Shown piece by piece: positions 1-9,391 of a DNA stretch of 64,000 bases. The notes beneath the pieces were generated by a model, which was not told where the DNA came from, did no database searches, and worked only from the letters and a program-made list of their open reading frames with translations. The position numbers and the translations under genes are program-made. The stretch lies in assembly GCA_037349105.1 (NCBI GenBank), contig JAYJMM010000109.1, forward strand, positions 2,369,001 to 2,433,000, given 5' to 3'. Origin of the DNA: Limnomonas spitsbergensis. Lineage: Eukaryota > Chlorophyta > Chlorophyceae > Chlamydomonadales. Each line of letters starts with the position of its first letter. The first letter of the stretch is position 1.

Positions 1-485
1 AAGGGAGGCGGAGCTCTTTACACTGCGATACTTGAATCCTGATCCTGACACAAGCTTAGCCTCCCCCCCCCCCGTTACAAGCTTAGCCCCCCCCATCCAC
101 CCTCCAGTGGGAGCTCAGGCCCCCTCTAACGTTTTGAGCTCAGCCCCGGCCCCCCCATCCAGCATTAGGAGCATAGGCATCCCCCCCACCGTTGACAGCC
201 TTGGCACCCCTTTCCCCCCCTCTCCGTTACGAGCTCGGGCGCCTCCCTTCCTGCCCCTTGAAGAACTCTGCCAACAGTCTCCCTAACTCCAGATGGAGTT
301 ACCGGTATGTACCGTTTGGCCAGCGCACAGCTCCCTTCCACACCGTTGCCAAGCTTGCCAGTCTAGGACCCCCTTGACCCCCTCATGAAACTTGGACAAG
401 TACCCTTATTCGTTTGGTCCATTGTCTTTAAACCGTACAGCTCTCCTCCCGTAGGGTTAAGGGTTAAGGGTTTAGGGTTACTCAC
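1..485 (-). other. Intron of the ABC1K gene, running to the window edge
   Basis: This is the sequence downstream (minus strand) of a GTGAGT splice donor at 480-485. On the plus strand it is C-rich, with many runs of 6-10 C. A telomere-like GGGTTAAGGGTTAAGGGTTT stretch (about 453-480) lies directly beside the donor. No exon that would continue the kinase was recognised, so the rest of the gene is assumed to lie left of the window. Confidence 0.5.
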
Positions 486-3138
486 CTTGATGGCCGTCGC
501 GCCCATGCCCTCCACAATCATGCGGATCTCCTTTGCGCGGCCTGGCATGCCCGACTCCCAGCGCCCTGTTTTGGCGTCCACGAAAATGGCCAGCAGGAAG
601 CCCACCAGCTTTGTGACGACCTCGGTCGCGCGGACCACCACGCGGGCCGGCCGCTTGGAGAAGTAGGCGCCCATGACCACTGGGTCGTAGCGGGCTGGAA
701 GCTCGTCGGGGAGCTTCGCTGCAGCCTGCACGTCGCTTGCCTTCGGGATGCAGGCCAGGACGAGGGCAACAACGCCCATAGTGATTGAGGCCAGGCCCTC
801 CAGCCCGACCGGGGAGCTCTGTGTGGCGATGGGCAGGGGTGAAGGCAGCGGGTGGGAGGGAAGTTAGGGAGGATAATACTATATCATTAACAAGGGCGTA
901 TATATTCCTTTCTTTAGTTTCTTATTAACATCCGAAGGACTGACTAAGAGGATGGTGGGCCTCTTGTGGCCTTTTCTTCGAGTGTCAGGAAACCCGATAG
1001 AGCAGTCGCTTATAGGGGGTCAACGCCGCTGGTTGATTTTGCTTTTCACTTCCTTGATGCTATAAATTATTTGTGAAGGCTCTACACCCCTCTGCCCGTG
1101 CTGATGCTCAAAGGAAAGTCCAGATCTGAAGCACACCGTTTTTCACACTTTGGCATCCTCTGTCTGATTATCAGAACACCCTATGAATCGCCACATGCTA
1201 GCAGCAAATACGGCTACATGTCACTCAGGTCACACCCGCTTCAGCCCAGGTCATACCCACTTCAGCCCAGGTCACACCCGCTTCAGCCCAGGTCACACCC
1301 ACTTCAGCCCAGGTCACACCCACTTCAGCCCAGGTCGCACCCACTTCATCCCTAGTCACACTTGCTTCAGCCCAGGTCACACCCACTTAAACCCAGGTCA
1401 CATCCGCTTCAGCCCAGGTCACACCCACTTCAGCCCAGGTCACACCCACTTCAGCCCAGGTCACACCAACGTCAGCCAAGGTCACACGCACTTCAGCCAA
1501 GGTCACACCCACTTCAGCCGAGGTCACACCTTGGTAGCCCCATGCACCCACCTCAGCCCATGTGACAGAGATTTTCCTTTCCGGCATGGAAGCCGCAAAC
1601 AAAAAGCCTGACGGGGATTAGAGCTGAGATTGCCTTTGGCCATCGGCCCAAGCAACTAGGCAGACCATCAGACCATGCAAGAGGGCCCTGGCCAGAGACC
1701 GGTTGATAGCCAAAATGTAGCTGAATGGTCACTGAGCCAAAACAACAGGAAACCCTTGGTTCAAACCTTGGCAGCATCCACGAATGCAGCTTGCGCCTCA
1801 GCCATTGCGTCGATGCTGTACGCCCCGCCCCCCGCCTCCTCCATGCGGGCCATGGCGACCAGCTGCTGTACGCCGAGCACCAGTCCGCTGGTCAGCGCGC
1901 TGGCCTGCTCGTTGGCTTCGTGCGCAAGAAGCTCGCGAAGCCCGGCCAGAAGAGCATCCATGCTGGACTGCAGAGCCAGGAACGAGGCGGGGTCGACAGA
2001 GCGGAGGGAGGCCAGGTGGTGCGAAGCCAGCGACGCCAGAGCTTCCAGCCCCGCGGCTTGTGGCCCGGAGAGCAGAGTTGAGGCCTCTGCCGCCCATGCG
2101 CCGGTCGAGGCCGATGCGAGATCCTGCCAGCCTGTGGGTCCGGTCGTTCAAGCATGAGTTCATGTGCCATAGGTATGCAAGCCATGCAAGCCAGCCATGT
2201 GAATTGGAGGTTCAGGCAAGAGGGTGCCATGCATTAAGTTATGCTTGCATGCGTCCATGCAAATTGGCGAGTCAGTCAGGAGCATGCCTTGCATGGACTG
2301 GCATGGTAATCTGTCTGACTTGCCATGTTTGAGGCAGTTGCAGCAATATATTTCATTTGGTGAAGCAGTCTGCCTGAATATCGTCAGGATCTCTCGTATG
2401 TAGGACGTCCAACAGAACCAGCAACAGGTGCGTACCTTCCGGAGCTAGTCGCACAAGGTCAGGGTCCAAGGCAAGAGCATCGCCTGGCAAAGTCGCCGTG
2501 AACGCACTGGTATCCGGGACCTGCAGAGATGCATCGATAACGCGTGTTTTTGCTCATTTGCTGTATGAGTGATGCAGCACAACAATGCGTCGCCCACCAC
2601 TGGTGTTTACCTGCTGCAGAAGACTGTCTGCAGATAGAGAATGCGCCCCAGAGGATTGCGCCGCGCTGTACAAGCTGCTCGAATCTGTAGGCACGAGGCG
2701 GTCGTGATGAGATACTTTATGTGGTCGATGAGCGTGAAAGGCAGCAACGCCGCAGTGAAGGTAAGGTTGCTTCCATTGAGACCTACCGAGCACATCGTGC
2801 AGCGTTCGGATGAAATGAGAAAGATCGTGAGCATGCCCAGGCAGCAGTGACCCCTCTGAAGCTTGCACAATGAGGTCGCTTGCTGTGTTCACCACATCCA
2901 TTGCCGATACCGAATCTGGCAGGGCCGAAGTAACAAAGCGAGGTGTGACCGTGGTGGTGTCCACGCGAGGAGCTGGTGAATACCTGAGGACACGAGAAGA
3001 CGAGTGGACTTCAATGCTGTGATGTAACACCCCCCCTGGCGAGAATTTAGACCTTGTAAAATTTGCATGCAAGAATGACAGTCCAACAATACCTAATCCT
3101 TGATGCTTTAGAGCTCTGCAACATCTTTGGAGAGCCAT
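486..3138 (-). CDS. ABC1K/UbiB-family atypical protein kinase, 5' part (4 exons, 3' end outside window)
   Basis: Proposed exons on the minus strand are 3138-2611, 2520-2436, 2131-1767 and 818-486. Each internal border has GT/AG signals (donors GTAAAC, GTACGC, GTTTGA, GTGAGT) and the phases agree (0, 1, 0). The ATG at 3138 sits in an ACAATGG context and begins a basic, Ser/Arg-rich leader that looks like an organelle transit peptide. Exon 3 is Ala/Leu-rich and helical. Exon 4 carries the diagnostic ABC1K N-terminal region: a YDPVVMGAYFSKRPARV segment, a hydrophobic stretch, then RAKEIRMIVEGMGATAIKV, which in the family leads into the KxGQ motif. Family members are membrane- or plastoglobule-associated kinases linked to quinone and prenyl-lipid metabolism. 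The kinase catalytic part is not in the window. A donor GTAGGT at 2781-2786 plus a 17-nt exon (2611-2627) is an alternative splice form in the same phase. The family call is solid; the exon 1 model is less certain. Confidence 0.7.
1228..1560. repeat. 21-bp minisatellite in ABC1K intron 3
   Basis: About 15 tandem copies of a 21-bp unit (GGTCACACCCACTTCAGCCC plus A, with C/T/G variants) lie inside the intron between exons 3 and 4. Because 21 is divisible by 3, all frames stay open through it, which creates spurious ORFs on both strands. There is no sign that it is translated. Confidence 0.85.
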
Positions 3139-4291
3139 TGTGACACTGGTGCAGCTTCATGATTCCAGTTGAATGGAACAGCCTCAACGAAGCTCGAGCA
3201 AGTATGCGAACAGTTTCTATCAAATTGACTGACCCAATGGATGTTGCTAGAGGCGGGCTGAAACCTTCGTACCGCACACATGCCCCGAGTCCCCGAGTCC
3301 CTGACGTACTAGGCCCAGCCGACCAGCGAGCTGCCGACCCATGGTCACGGCCATCCAGGATCATCTCACGTTAAAATTCCACATAATTTTATTTACGCAT
3401 GCTGAATCATAGGCAAAATGCACCTCATCCCTCCCTTGTTGTGACCCCTTAGAATTCCCCTCGGAATCCTGAGCGCTGTCAGCATTTTGTCTCTGTTTGT
3501 TCATAGGCACCCATGTCTCAGTCGGCAGCTGATGTGAGAAAGATGTGTAAATCCGGATTCATGAACAAATTCTAAAAATCAGCGACATGCCTACATAGTC
3601 CCAAGACTATCGGTTTTCGGTCAGGCTGGACTCATAGTGGATGCTGTCTGCTGTCAGTGCTACATACACCTGCGAATGCAGGTGGTGCACCAAATCATTT
3701 CTTTTGAAGTCCTTCGGCTACAATTCAGCTATAAACTGACATAAGGCCGGCAGGACTTGGTGCAGCGAGCACTGTTGCATGGGCCCACTGCCGTAGGTTT
3801 GTCAAGTGAGGTCTGGGCCAAACCTTGACGAGCCTATGGCGGTCCCACTAGGCCCAGTAGTGGCCAACAGGTAGCCCCCAAAGATGGTCTGTGAAAACCA
3901 AAATGACAACTGTATGGTGCCTGAGATATGTTGGCTTGTTTTATTTTGAGGCATGCACTTGTCCAGGCGGTGCATCCACCAGCCTGGACCGATAGAACCT
4001 TCCAGAAGGTCAGGGGGTCAGGACTCAGGAGGATAAACCCCCCCTTTGACACTGAGGCCGGCCACAGAGTACTGGATCTGGTTAGGAGACGCGGATAAAG
4101 AGTTTTTTTGTCATTTATTAGCCCCATCATCTCAGGTTGATGCGCTGGATGACAGGTTTCCGAATTTGGTCTCCAATTTTTTTTTGTCTGCTTGTAGGGT
4201 GTGCGTGAAAAGGTGGGGCAAAGTCGGAGGGGGTAGGTTGGGTTGTCTCAAGAAAAATACCGATTTAGAGGGGGAACTTGTTTAGGCGTCA
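3139..4291. other. Intergenic region upstream of the ABC1K gene and left flank of the mobile array
   Basis: No gene was recognised. The part nearest 3139 should hold the ABC1K promoter; I saw no clear TATA element. Short ORFs here have no recognisable domain. The segment ends with GGCGTCA directly before the first A repeat of the mobile element. Confidence 0.4.
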
Positions 4292-4320
4292 TGTCACAGT
4301 ATATTACCGTATACGTGACA
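4292..4320. other. Inverted-repeat site at the left element end, possible recombinase binding core
   Basis: Arms TGTCAC-A-GTATA (4292-4303) and TATAC-GTGACA (4310-4320) flank a 6-bp spacer TTACCG. Two near-perfect arms around a 6-8 bp spacer is the general form of tyrosine recombinase sites. It recurs at 12644-12672 and 20996-21024. Its role is inferred. Confidence 0.5.
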
Positions 4321-4928
4321 GAACCGTTTGAGCCGCCGTTAGCGGCCGCGGAGCCTCCGCAGCTTCTCTGCGGAGTCTCCTGATTTGAACTGAGACCTAG
4401 AAACCCGCTTACGCAGGGTGATTTAGCATAATCTGTACTCTGAATTGGGCCTGCCGGGTCCCTGTATCCCGGCAATTGCCTAAGCTACTACTTTTGTCCC
4501 TTTTGAAGGACAGGCCTCTGGTGTAAAGAGTATAGGCCTAGCTCTCACGGATACTAGCCCTTGCTCGCCACTAAGTCAGTACCTTACACTTCAGTCAAGT
4601 CTAGCATCACGGAAAGTGGTGATAGCATAAGCAAGTGACAAGCGAGCCCCATCCATATCACTGGTCATCCCCAGCCGACGCGATCTACGGAGCTCGCCCT
4701 GAAGAGCACGCGACCTACGGTGCCGATCCCTGACTACTCGTCCATCGGAGACGACTAATCAGGCAAGCAGTCCCAAGCAGATATTCACCTAAATAGACCA
4801 GGAGGCGCAAAGCCGACCAGGAGCTCTCGGCGTACCAGCTTCCAGCTGAGTCCGCCCGGCGACAAAACCCACGGACAAAGTCACCTCCGTCGCCGTTCCT
4901 TCGCAACCCCGAGCATCCCCGCTCTCAG
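4292..4928 (+). repeat. A repeat, copy 1 (637 bp), left end of the mobile array
   Basis: This 637-bp block recurs at 12644-13280 and 20996-21632. In copies 1 and 2 it is followed by the internal region (TGTCCTTC...). In copy 3 it is followed directly by B. It contains a strong hairpin with CTCCGCAG at 4355-4362 pairing with CTGCGGAG at 4368-4375. Confidence 0.9.
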
Positions 4929-4951
4929 TGTCCTTCAAAAGGGACAAAAGT
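4490..4951. repeat. 23-bp perfect inverted repeat linking A repeat and internal region
   Basis: Positions 4490-4512, inside A, are the exact reverse complement of 4929-4951, which are the first 23 bases of the internal region right after A ends. The same pair is at 12842-12864 and 13281-13303. The third A repeat lacks the right arm because B follows it. DIRS-type elements use internal complementary sequence during replication, so a replication role is possible but unproven. Confidence 0.75.
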
Positions 4952-5368
4952 GGTATTGCAGCCTGATCAGCTGCTTGCCAACGAGTTCCTCGCTGAGGGA
5001 AGCTAAGCTTGTCTGACCTGGAATATTTTTTTGAATTGTTCGCCTTGGACAGCTTGAAAAAGCACCTCTGTCGCTGCATTCTGCTTGGGCTTTTCGTGCC
5101 AAATTAGATCTTGCAAACCCCGGCTGTGAAGAGCCTTGGGGAGAAGCTCGAAGATCCAGTTGTGGAGTTATAAACCCAGCTTGATTCCCTGTGCAAGGAT
5201 CGCAGTGAAAGCTGGGAGAAAGTTGGGCGAAGGAGAATTCCGCCTAGCACCAGATATTGTTGAGCAAATAGAAAGATTCGGATTGCCTGTCCTTGAGCTA
5301 TAATTGCCTGTCAACCAGGCCTGTCTAGCAAGCCCTCAGAAAGGCAGGGCCTGGACTCAGAGCAGCAG
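4952..5368 (+). other. 5' leader of the mobile element, copy 1
   Basis: This non-coding stretch lies between the A repeat and ORF1. A TATAAA-like motif is present at about 5169. No tRNA primer-binding site was recognised after the A repeat, which fits a DIRS-type rather than an LTR-type replication mode. The equivalent stretch of copy 2 is 13304-13720. Confidence 0.4.
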
Positions 5369-8143
5369 ATGGCGCTTGAGGGAGAAGCGATGCGTATTTC
5401 CCGCGGGCTAGCAGGGATCGAGGATCCCGCAGCTTTGGGGTGCAAGGTGCCCAGTGCAGATCAAGCTTGGCCCAAGGACGTTGGGCAGGCTGATGGCCCT
5501 GTGGGCGCTGAAGTGTCGCACAAAGGGATCAGCCGAGGTGGGCCAGTGCCCCAATCAACCCTGGATATTCCAAGGCAAGGCCTGGAATATGCGCAGTGGT
5601 TGAGACAGGGAGGAAGAACCCCTGAGCTGACATTGGACCCGGCCGTTGAGGTATCGCAGACCAGTGGCGCAAATCGGGACAGTGTTCCAGAAGGCGCACC
5701 AGAGCAGGACTTGCCCAGTGAGGCAGGGGCCGCGCAACGAGTCAAGAACGAGCCCGATCACGGTGATCAAGGGGCAGGCACCTCGGCAGCCCCAGAGGGG
5801 GCAGCTGAGTGCGGGGGAGCAAGAGACCTAGGCAGTGGGCCAGAATACACGACGCAGAGGATGCTGATGAGAGTGGCAAGTGCTGCGCAGTGCGTTAAAA
5901 AGGAGAACGGGACGATGCCCCGTGGTGGAAGTCAGGTGATCAGGAAACCTGCAGATCTGCAGGCGGTGGGTGGAGCAAAAGCCGCCACTGCGGAATGGTA
6001 TCCAGTAAAAAGGAAGGAGGATCTGGCTCAGCCAATAGGGTGGAACAGGCTAGGGCAGTGGGCCACTGGAGTGTGGAAGAGTGTGTGTGACGCAGAGCAG
6101 GCGGGGTTAAGCAGTCTGGCTGTGCCCCAGCAGCGCGCACCCTTGGAGGCATTGACCAGGTGTATGGAGCAGCCAGGTAATCAGGTGTCCCCCAACGGCT
6201 GGTCCATGTTTGATATCCTCAGCAGTGACAGTGAGCCAAGTCCCAGGCACCTGATCAACTGTATTACGGCAGAGAGTGCCGGCCCACCCAGGCAGGATAG
6301 CCTGGTAGCTAGCGAGCAGCTGCACCTGATCAACTGTATTACGGCAGAGAGTGCCGGCCCACCCAGGCAGGATAGCCTGGTAGCTAGCGAGCAGCTGCAC
6401 CTGATCAACTGTATCACGGCAGAGAGTGCCGGCCCACCCAGGCAGGATAGCCTGGTAGCTAGCGAGCAGCTGCACCTGATCAACTGTATCACGGCAGAGA
6501 GTGCCGGCCCACCCAGGCAGGATAGCCTGGTAGCTAGCGAGCAGCTGCACCTGATCAACTGTATTACGGCAGAGAGTGCCGGCCCACCCAGGCAGGATAG
6601 CCCGGTAGCTAGCGAGCAGCTGCACCTGATCAACTGTGTTCCGATAGGGAATGCTTTTTCACCCAAACCAGTGACCGGTGGCTGCGAGCCAAGCCAACTG
6701 CAGGTGCAGGCGTCACGGCTGTGTTTGCAGAGAGAGGCGGTTCCTGTGACACCTGTAGGGATCGGTGGCTGCGAGCCATGCCAACTGCAGGTGCAGGCGT
6801 CACGGCTGGGTTTGCAGAGAGAGGCAGTTCATGTGACACCTGTAGGGATCGGTGGCTGTGAGCCAGGTCAACTGCAGGTGCATGCGTCACGGCTGTGTTT
6901 GCCGAGGGAGGCAGCCCATGTGACACCTGTGGCGGCCGCTGGCTGTGAGCCAGGCCAACTGCAGGTGCATGCGTCACGGCTGTGTTTGCAGAGAGAGGCA
7001 GTTCCTGTGACACCTGTGGTGACCGATGGCCACGAGCCGTGCCAACTGCAGGTGCAGGCGTCACCGCTGTGTTTTCAGATGGAGGACGTTCCTGTGACAC
7101 CTGGGGTGGCCGGTGGCTGTGAGCCAGGCCAACTGCAGTTGCAGGCGGCACGACGGTGCTTGCAGAGGGAGGCAATTCATGTGACACCTGTAAGGATCGG
7201 TGGCTGTGAGCCAGGCCAACTGCAGGTGCAGGCGTCACGTTTGTGTTTGTCGAGGGAGGCAGCCCATGTGACACCTGTGGTGGCCGGCGGCTGCGAGCCG
7301 GACCAACTGCATCCGTGGGAGCAGAAGCTGAACCAAAAGGTGGCTGAGGAACCAGTTGGCCCAAGTGAGGTTGAGGACCACGAGCACAGGCAGGCGCCGG
7401 TGCTGGTGCAGATGCACCAGCCAGAAGAGGATGGGCCTGTCACACCACCAGTGGCAGCAGCTCCAGGAGGGGTCCAGGTGCCAATATCAGAACCAGGGGC
7501 GGCCCAGCAGGCCAGCAAACAGCTGGAGGCGGCAGAGAATCCTGAGGGGTCAGAGGAGCAGGGAATCTCCATACCCATGCTGAGGGAAAAGGTTAATTGG
7601 TACCGGCAGAAGCTTAAAGGAATGGCCAGGCAGCTGTGGGTGGCCAGGCAGCCAATAATAGCAGTGAAGATGAGGATGACCAGACAGCTGAGGATGGTGA
7701 AGCATCGCTTGGAACATGCCAAACAGAACCTACAGGCACGGCTGCCTACAGGTGAGGAAGAGGAAGAGCAGCAGCTGCAGCAGACAGCCATGGTTGCATG
7801 GCACGTGGCACTACCCGGGGGGCACGGGGCTGAGCAGGCCAGCCATGAGGCGAAAAAAGAGGCACAGCCGCCGCAGCACCAGGAGTGCATGCCCAGATTG
7901 CCCAGGCAGGAGGGCTTCCGCTCAGCAGAGCCGTGTGGGCCAGTGGGTCAAGCCAGCCCTAGCCTGAGTCTGGGCCCTGACGGCTGCAGCAAGTCCAGCC
8001 AGGCAGTGGCAGGCAAGGCAGCTGACAGTGACGTGGAAGCAGCTAGGAGCAGCAGGTCTCCGGTGCCAGCACACGTGGACGACAGCAGCAGCAGGAATGT
8101 GTGCCTGGTAGCAATCCATGCTGCGGTGCCTGCAGATGTGTAG
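5369..8143 (+). CDS. Mobile element ORF1, repeat-rich protein (924 aa), copy 1
   Basis: Not recognised as a known family. It starts with ATG at 5369 and ends with TAG at 8141-8143. Residues about 294-418 are five tandem copies of a 25-residue unit (HLINCITAESAGPP..., 75 bp each, from 6248) plus a partial sixth. From about residue 437 to 640 there are seven full copies plus a partial eighth of a 29-residue unit (GGCEPxQLQVQASRLCLQRE..., 87 bp). A basic segment near residues 740-790 and a Glu/Gln stretch follow. A motif WNRLGQWATGVWKSVC near residue 230 is echoed in ORF2. After the TAG the same frame stays open through 16 codons into ORF2, so ORF1 and ORF2 may be one reading unit with stop readthrough. 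It is likely part of a Gag-type structural polyprotein; this is inferred. Confidence 0.65.
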   Translation: MALEGEAMRISRGLAGIEDPAALGCKVPSADQAWPKDVGQADGPVGAEVSHKGISRGGPVPQSTLDIPRQGLEYAQWLRQGGRTPELTLDPAVEVSQTSGANRDSVPEGAPEQDLPSEAGAAQRVKNEPDHGDQGAGTSAAPEGAAECGGARDLGSGPEYTTQRMLMRVASAAQCVKKENGTMPRGGSQVIRKPADLQAVGGAKAATAEWYPVKRKEDLAQPIGWNRLGQWATGVWKSVCDAEQAGLSSLAVPQQRAPLEALTRCMEQPGNQVSPNGWSMFDILSSDSEPSPRHLINCITAESAGPPRQDSLVASEQLHLINCITAESAGPPRQDSLVASEQLHLINCITAESAGPPRQDSLVASEQLHLINCITAESAGPPRQDSLVASEQLHLINCITAESAGPPRQDSPVASEQLHLINCVPIGNAFSPKPVTGGCEPSQLQVQASRLCLQREAVPVTPVGIGGCEPCQLQVQASRLGLQREAVHVTPVGIGGCEPGQLQVHASRLCLPREAAHVTPVAAAGCEPGQLQVHASRLCLQREAVPVTPVVTDGHEPCQLQVQASPLCFQMEDVPVTPGVAGGCEPGQLQLQAARRCLQREAIHVTPVRIGGCEPGQLQVQASRLCLSREAAHVTPVVAGGCEPDQLHPWEQKLNQKVAEEPVGPSEVEDHEHRQAPVLVQMHQPEEDGPVTPPVAAAPGGVQVPISEPGAAQQASKQLEAAENPEGSEEQGISIPMLREKVNWYRQKLKGMARQLWVARQPIIAVKMRMTRQLRMVKHRLEHAKQNLQARLPTGEEEEEQQLQQTAMVAWHVALPGGHGAEQASHEAKKEAQPPQHQECMPRLPRQEGFRSAEPCGPVGQASPSLSLGPDGCSKSSQAVAGKAADSDVEAARSSRSPVPAHVDDSSSRNVCLVAIHAAVPADV

Positions 8144-8191
8144 CTGGCCAGGATCTGGGAGAATCGCGCAACAGGTGCCCGTCAGCAGCCG

Positions 8192-9220
8192 ATGGACATC
8201 CGCAATGCCATGCGTCAGGCCATGAGGCGTAACACCGGAGGAGTATGTATGTTCTGCGGGTACAAGTGCGAACACAGCGACAGGGCATGTGAGCACCTCA
8301 TGGATGCCAACATCCAGAGGGGGCTGGAGCCGGGTGAGGACCCGGCTGAGGCCAGTGATGCAGAGATCAAGCGCGAGGGAGCTGAGATCAAGCCTGCTGT
8401 GACCAGGCAGGCCCCGCAGAGCAGCAAAGAACCACAGGAAAAGTCAGCTGTACCGGTGGGAAAGCCGTGGGCTGACCTAATATCTGAGGAAGAGCTGCCT
8501 GATCCGATACAAGAAGAGAAGGGGCGGCAGCCAGTGAAAGGGCTGCGCCCAAGGCAGCCAATGCGACCACGCAGGGTGCCGATTAAAAGAGGGGCGGGAT
8601 CCACAGTCTACGGGACGCCGCTGTCCAAGTTTACGCCCAGTGTGGGCAGACCTGTGCAGACACCCAAGGAAGGATCTAGCAGCCAGATGCGAGCAGGCGG
8701 CAGCCACAAGGAAATCCTGCGCGGATTTTATCAAGGTACAGCACAGGCGCAGGATACCAGACCTAGAGAGCCAGAGCGCTCCAGAACCGTGGATGTGGTG
8801 AGCGGCGAAGGGGAGCCAGAGAAGCAGATGCAGCCATTCGGTTGGGCCGGACTTTTGCAGTGGGCAACAAACCTGTGGAAGGAAGTGTGCTCCAGGACAT
8901 TCGCGCAGCTCCAGGATCAAGTCACAGCCATCGAGGAGTTCAGGGCCCATCATCTGCAAGGATGGGCAACAAAAGCCATGATGGGTATTTCCCACACCGG
9001 GCAGGACAGGGCAATGCTGTTGGCCGCCCTTGGACAGATGTCCAAGGGAGGGGCAGGACGCGAAGCAGCCCTTGCTGTTAAGGCCTTCGCAGATGAATGG
9101 TGCGACGGGGTAACAGGACATCAGGTGGAACCTGCATCTGAGCCAGAAGATGAGGAGGACCAGGTATGGGAAGGATTTGAAACAGCGGTGCAGCGGCCTG
9201 AGGAGCTCAGGGAAGTTTAA
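8192..9220 (+). CDS. Mobile element ORF2, zinc-knuckle-like protein (342 aa), copy 1
   Basis: It is in the same frame as ORF1 and ends with TAA at 9218-9220. Residues about 18-38 contain VCMFCGYKCEHSDRACEHL, spaced CX2CX5HX4C, one residue longer than the retroviral Gag knuckle CX2CX4HX4C, so nucleic-acid binding is plausible. Residues 218-237 (WAGLLQWATNLWKEVC) match the ORF1 motif WNRLGQWATGVWKSVC, which points to an internal duplication. The middle is basic and the C-terminus acidic. After the TAA the frame is again open through to ORF3. No enzymatic motif was seen. Confidence 0.6.
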   Translation: MDIRNAMRQAMRRNTGGVCMFCGYKCEHSDRACEHLMDANIQRGLEPGEDPAEASDAEIKREGAEIKPAVTRQAPQSSKEPQEKSAVPVGKPWADLISEEELPDPIQEEKGRQPVKGLRPRQPMRPRRVPIKRGAGSTVYGTPLSKFTPSVGRPVQTPKEGSSSQMRAGGSHKEILRGFYQGTAQAQDTRPREPERSRTVDVVSGEGEPEKQMQPFGWAGLLQWATNLWKEVCSRTFAQLQDQVTAIEEFRAHHLQGWATKAMMGISHTGQDRAMLLAALGQMSKGGAGREAALAVKAFADEWCDGVTGHQVEPASEPEDEEDQVWEGFETAVQRPEELREV

Positions 9221-9391
9221 AGGTGGCAGCAGCAAGCAAGAACCGCGCCAACCCCAACACTCAGATCTGAGGTTTTTGAGGTCAGCAGCGAGCCAAGCCT
9301 CAGGGGGCGGCCAAGGGGCAGGGAAGAGCCCAGGGCCAGTAGCCCAGCCGCCAGCGAAAGGGCGGAGTTGACTAGCCGATCGCTGGCCAGG

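Noticed and set aside
1183..1611. His/Ser/Pro repeat ORF (HTHFSPG repeats)
   Set aside because: It is a translation of the 21-bp intronic minisatellite.
6107..7364. Minus-strand repeat ORFs (QLLASYQAILPGWAG and related)
   Set aside because: They are the antisense of the 75-bp and 87-bp coding repeats of ORF1, whose period keeps all frames open.
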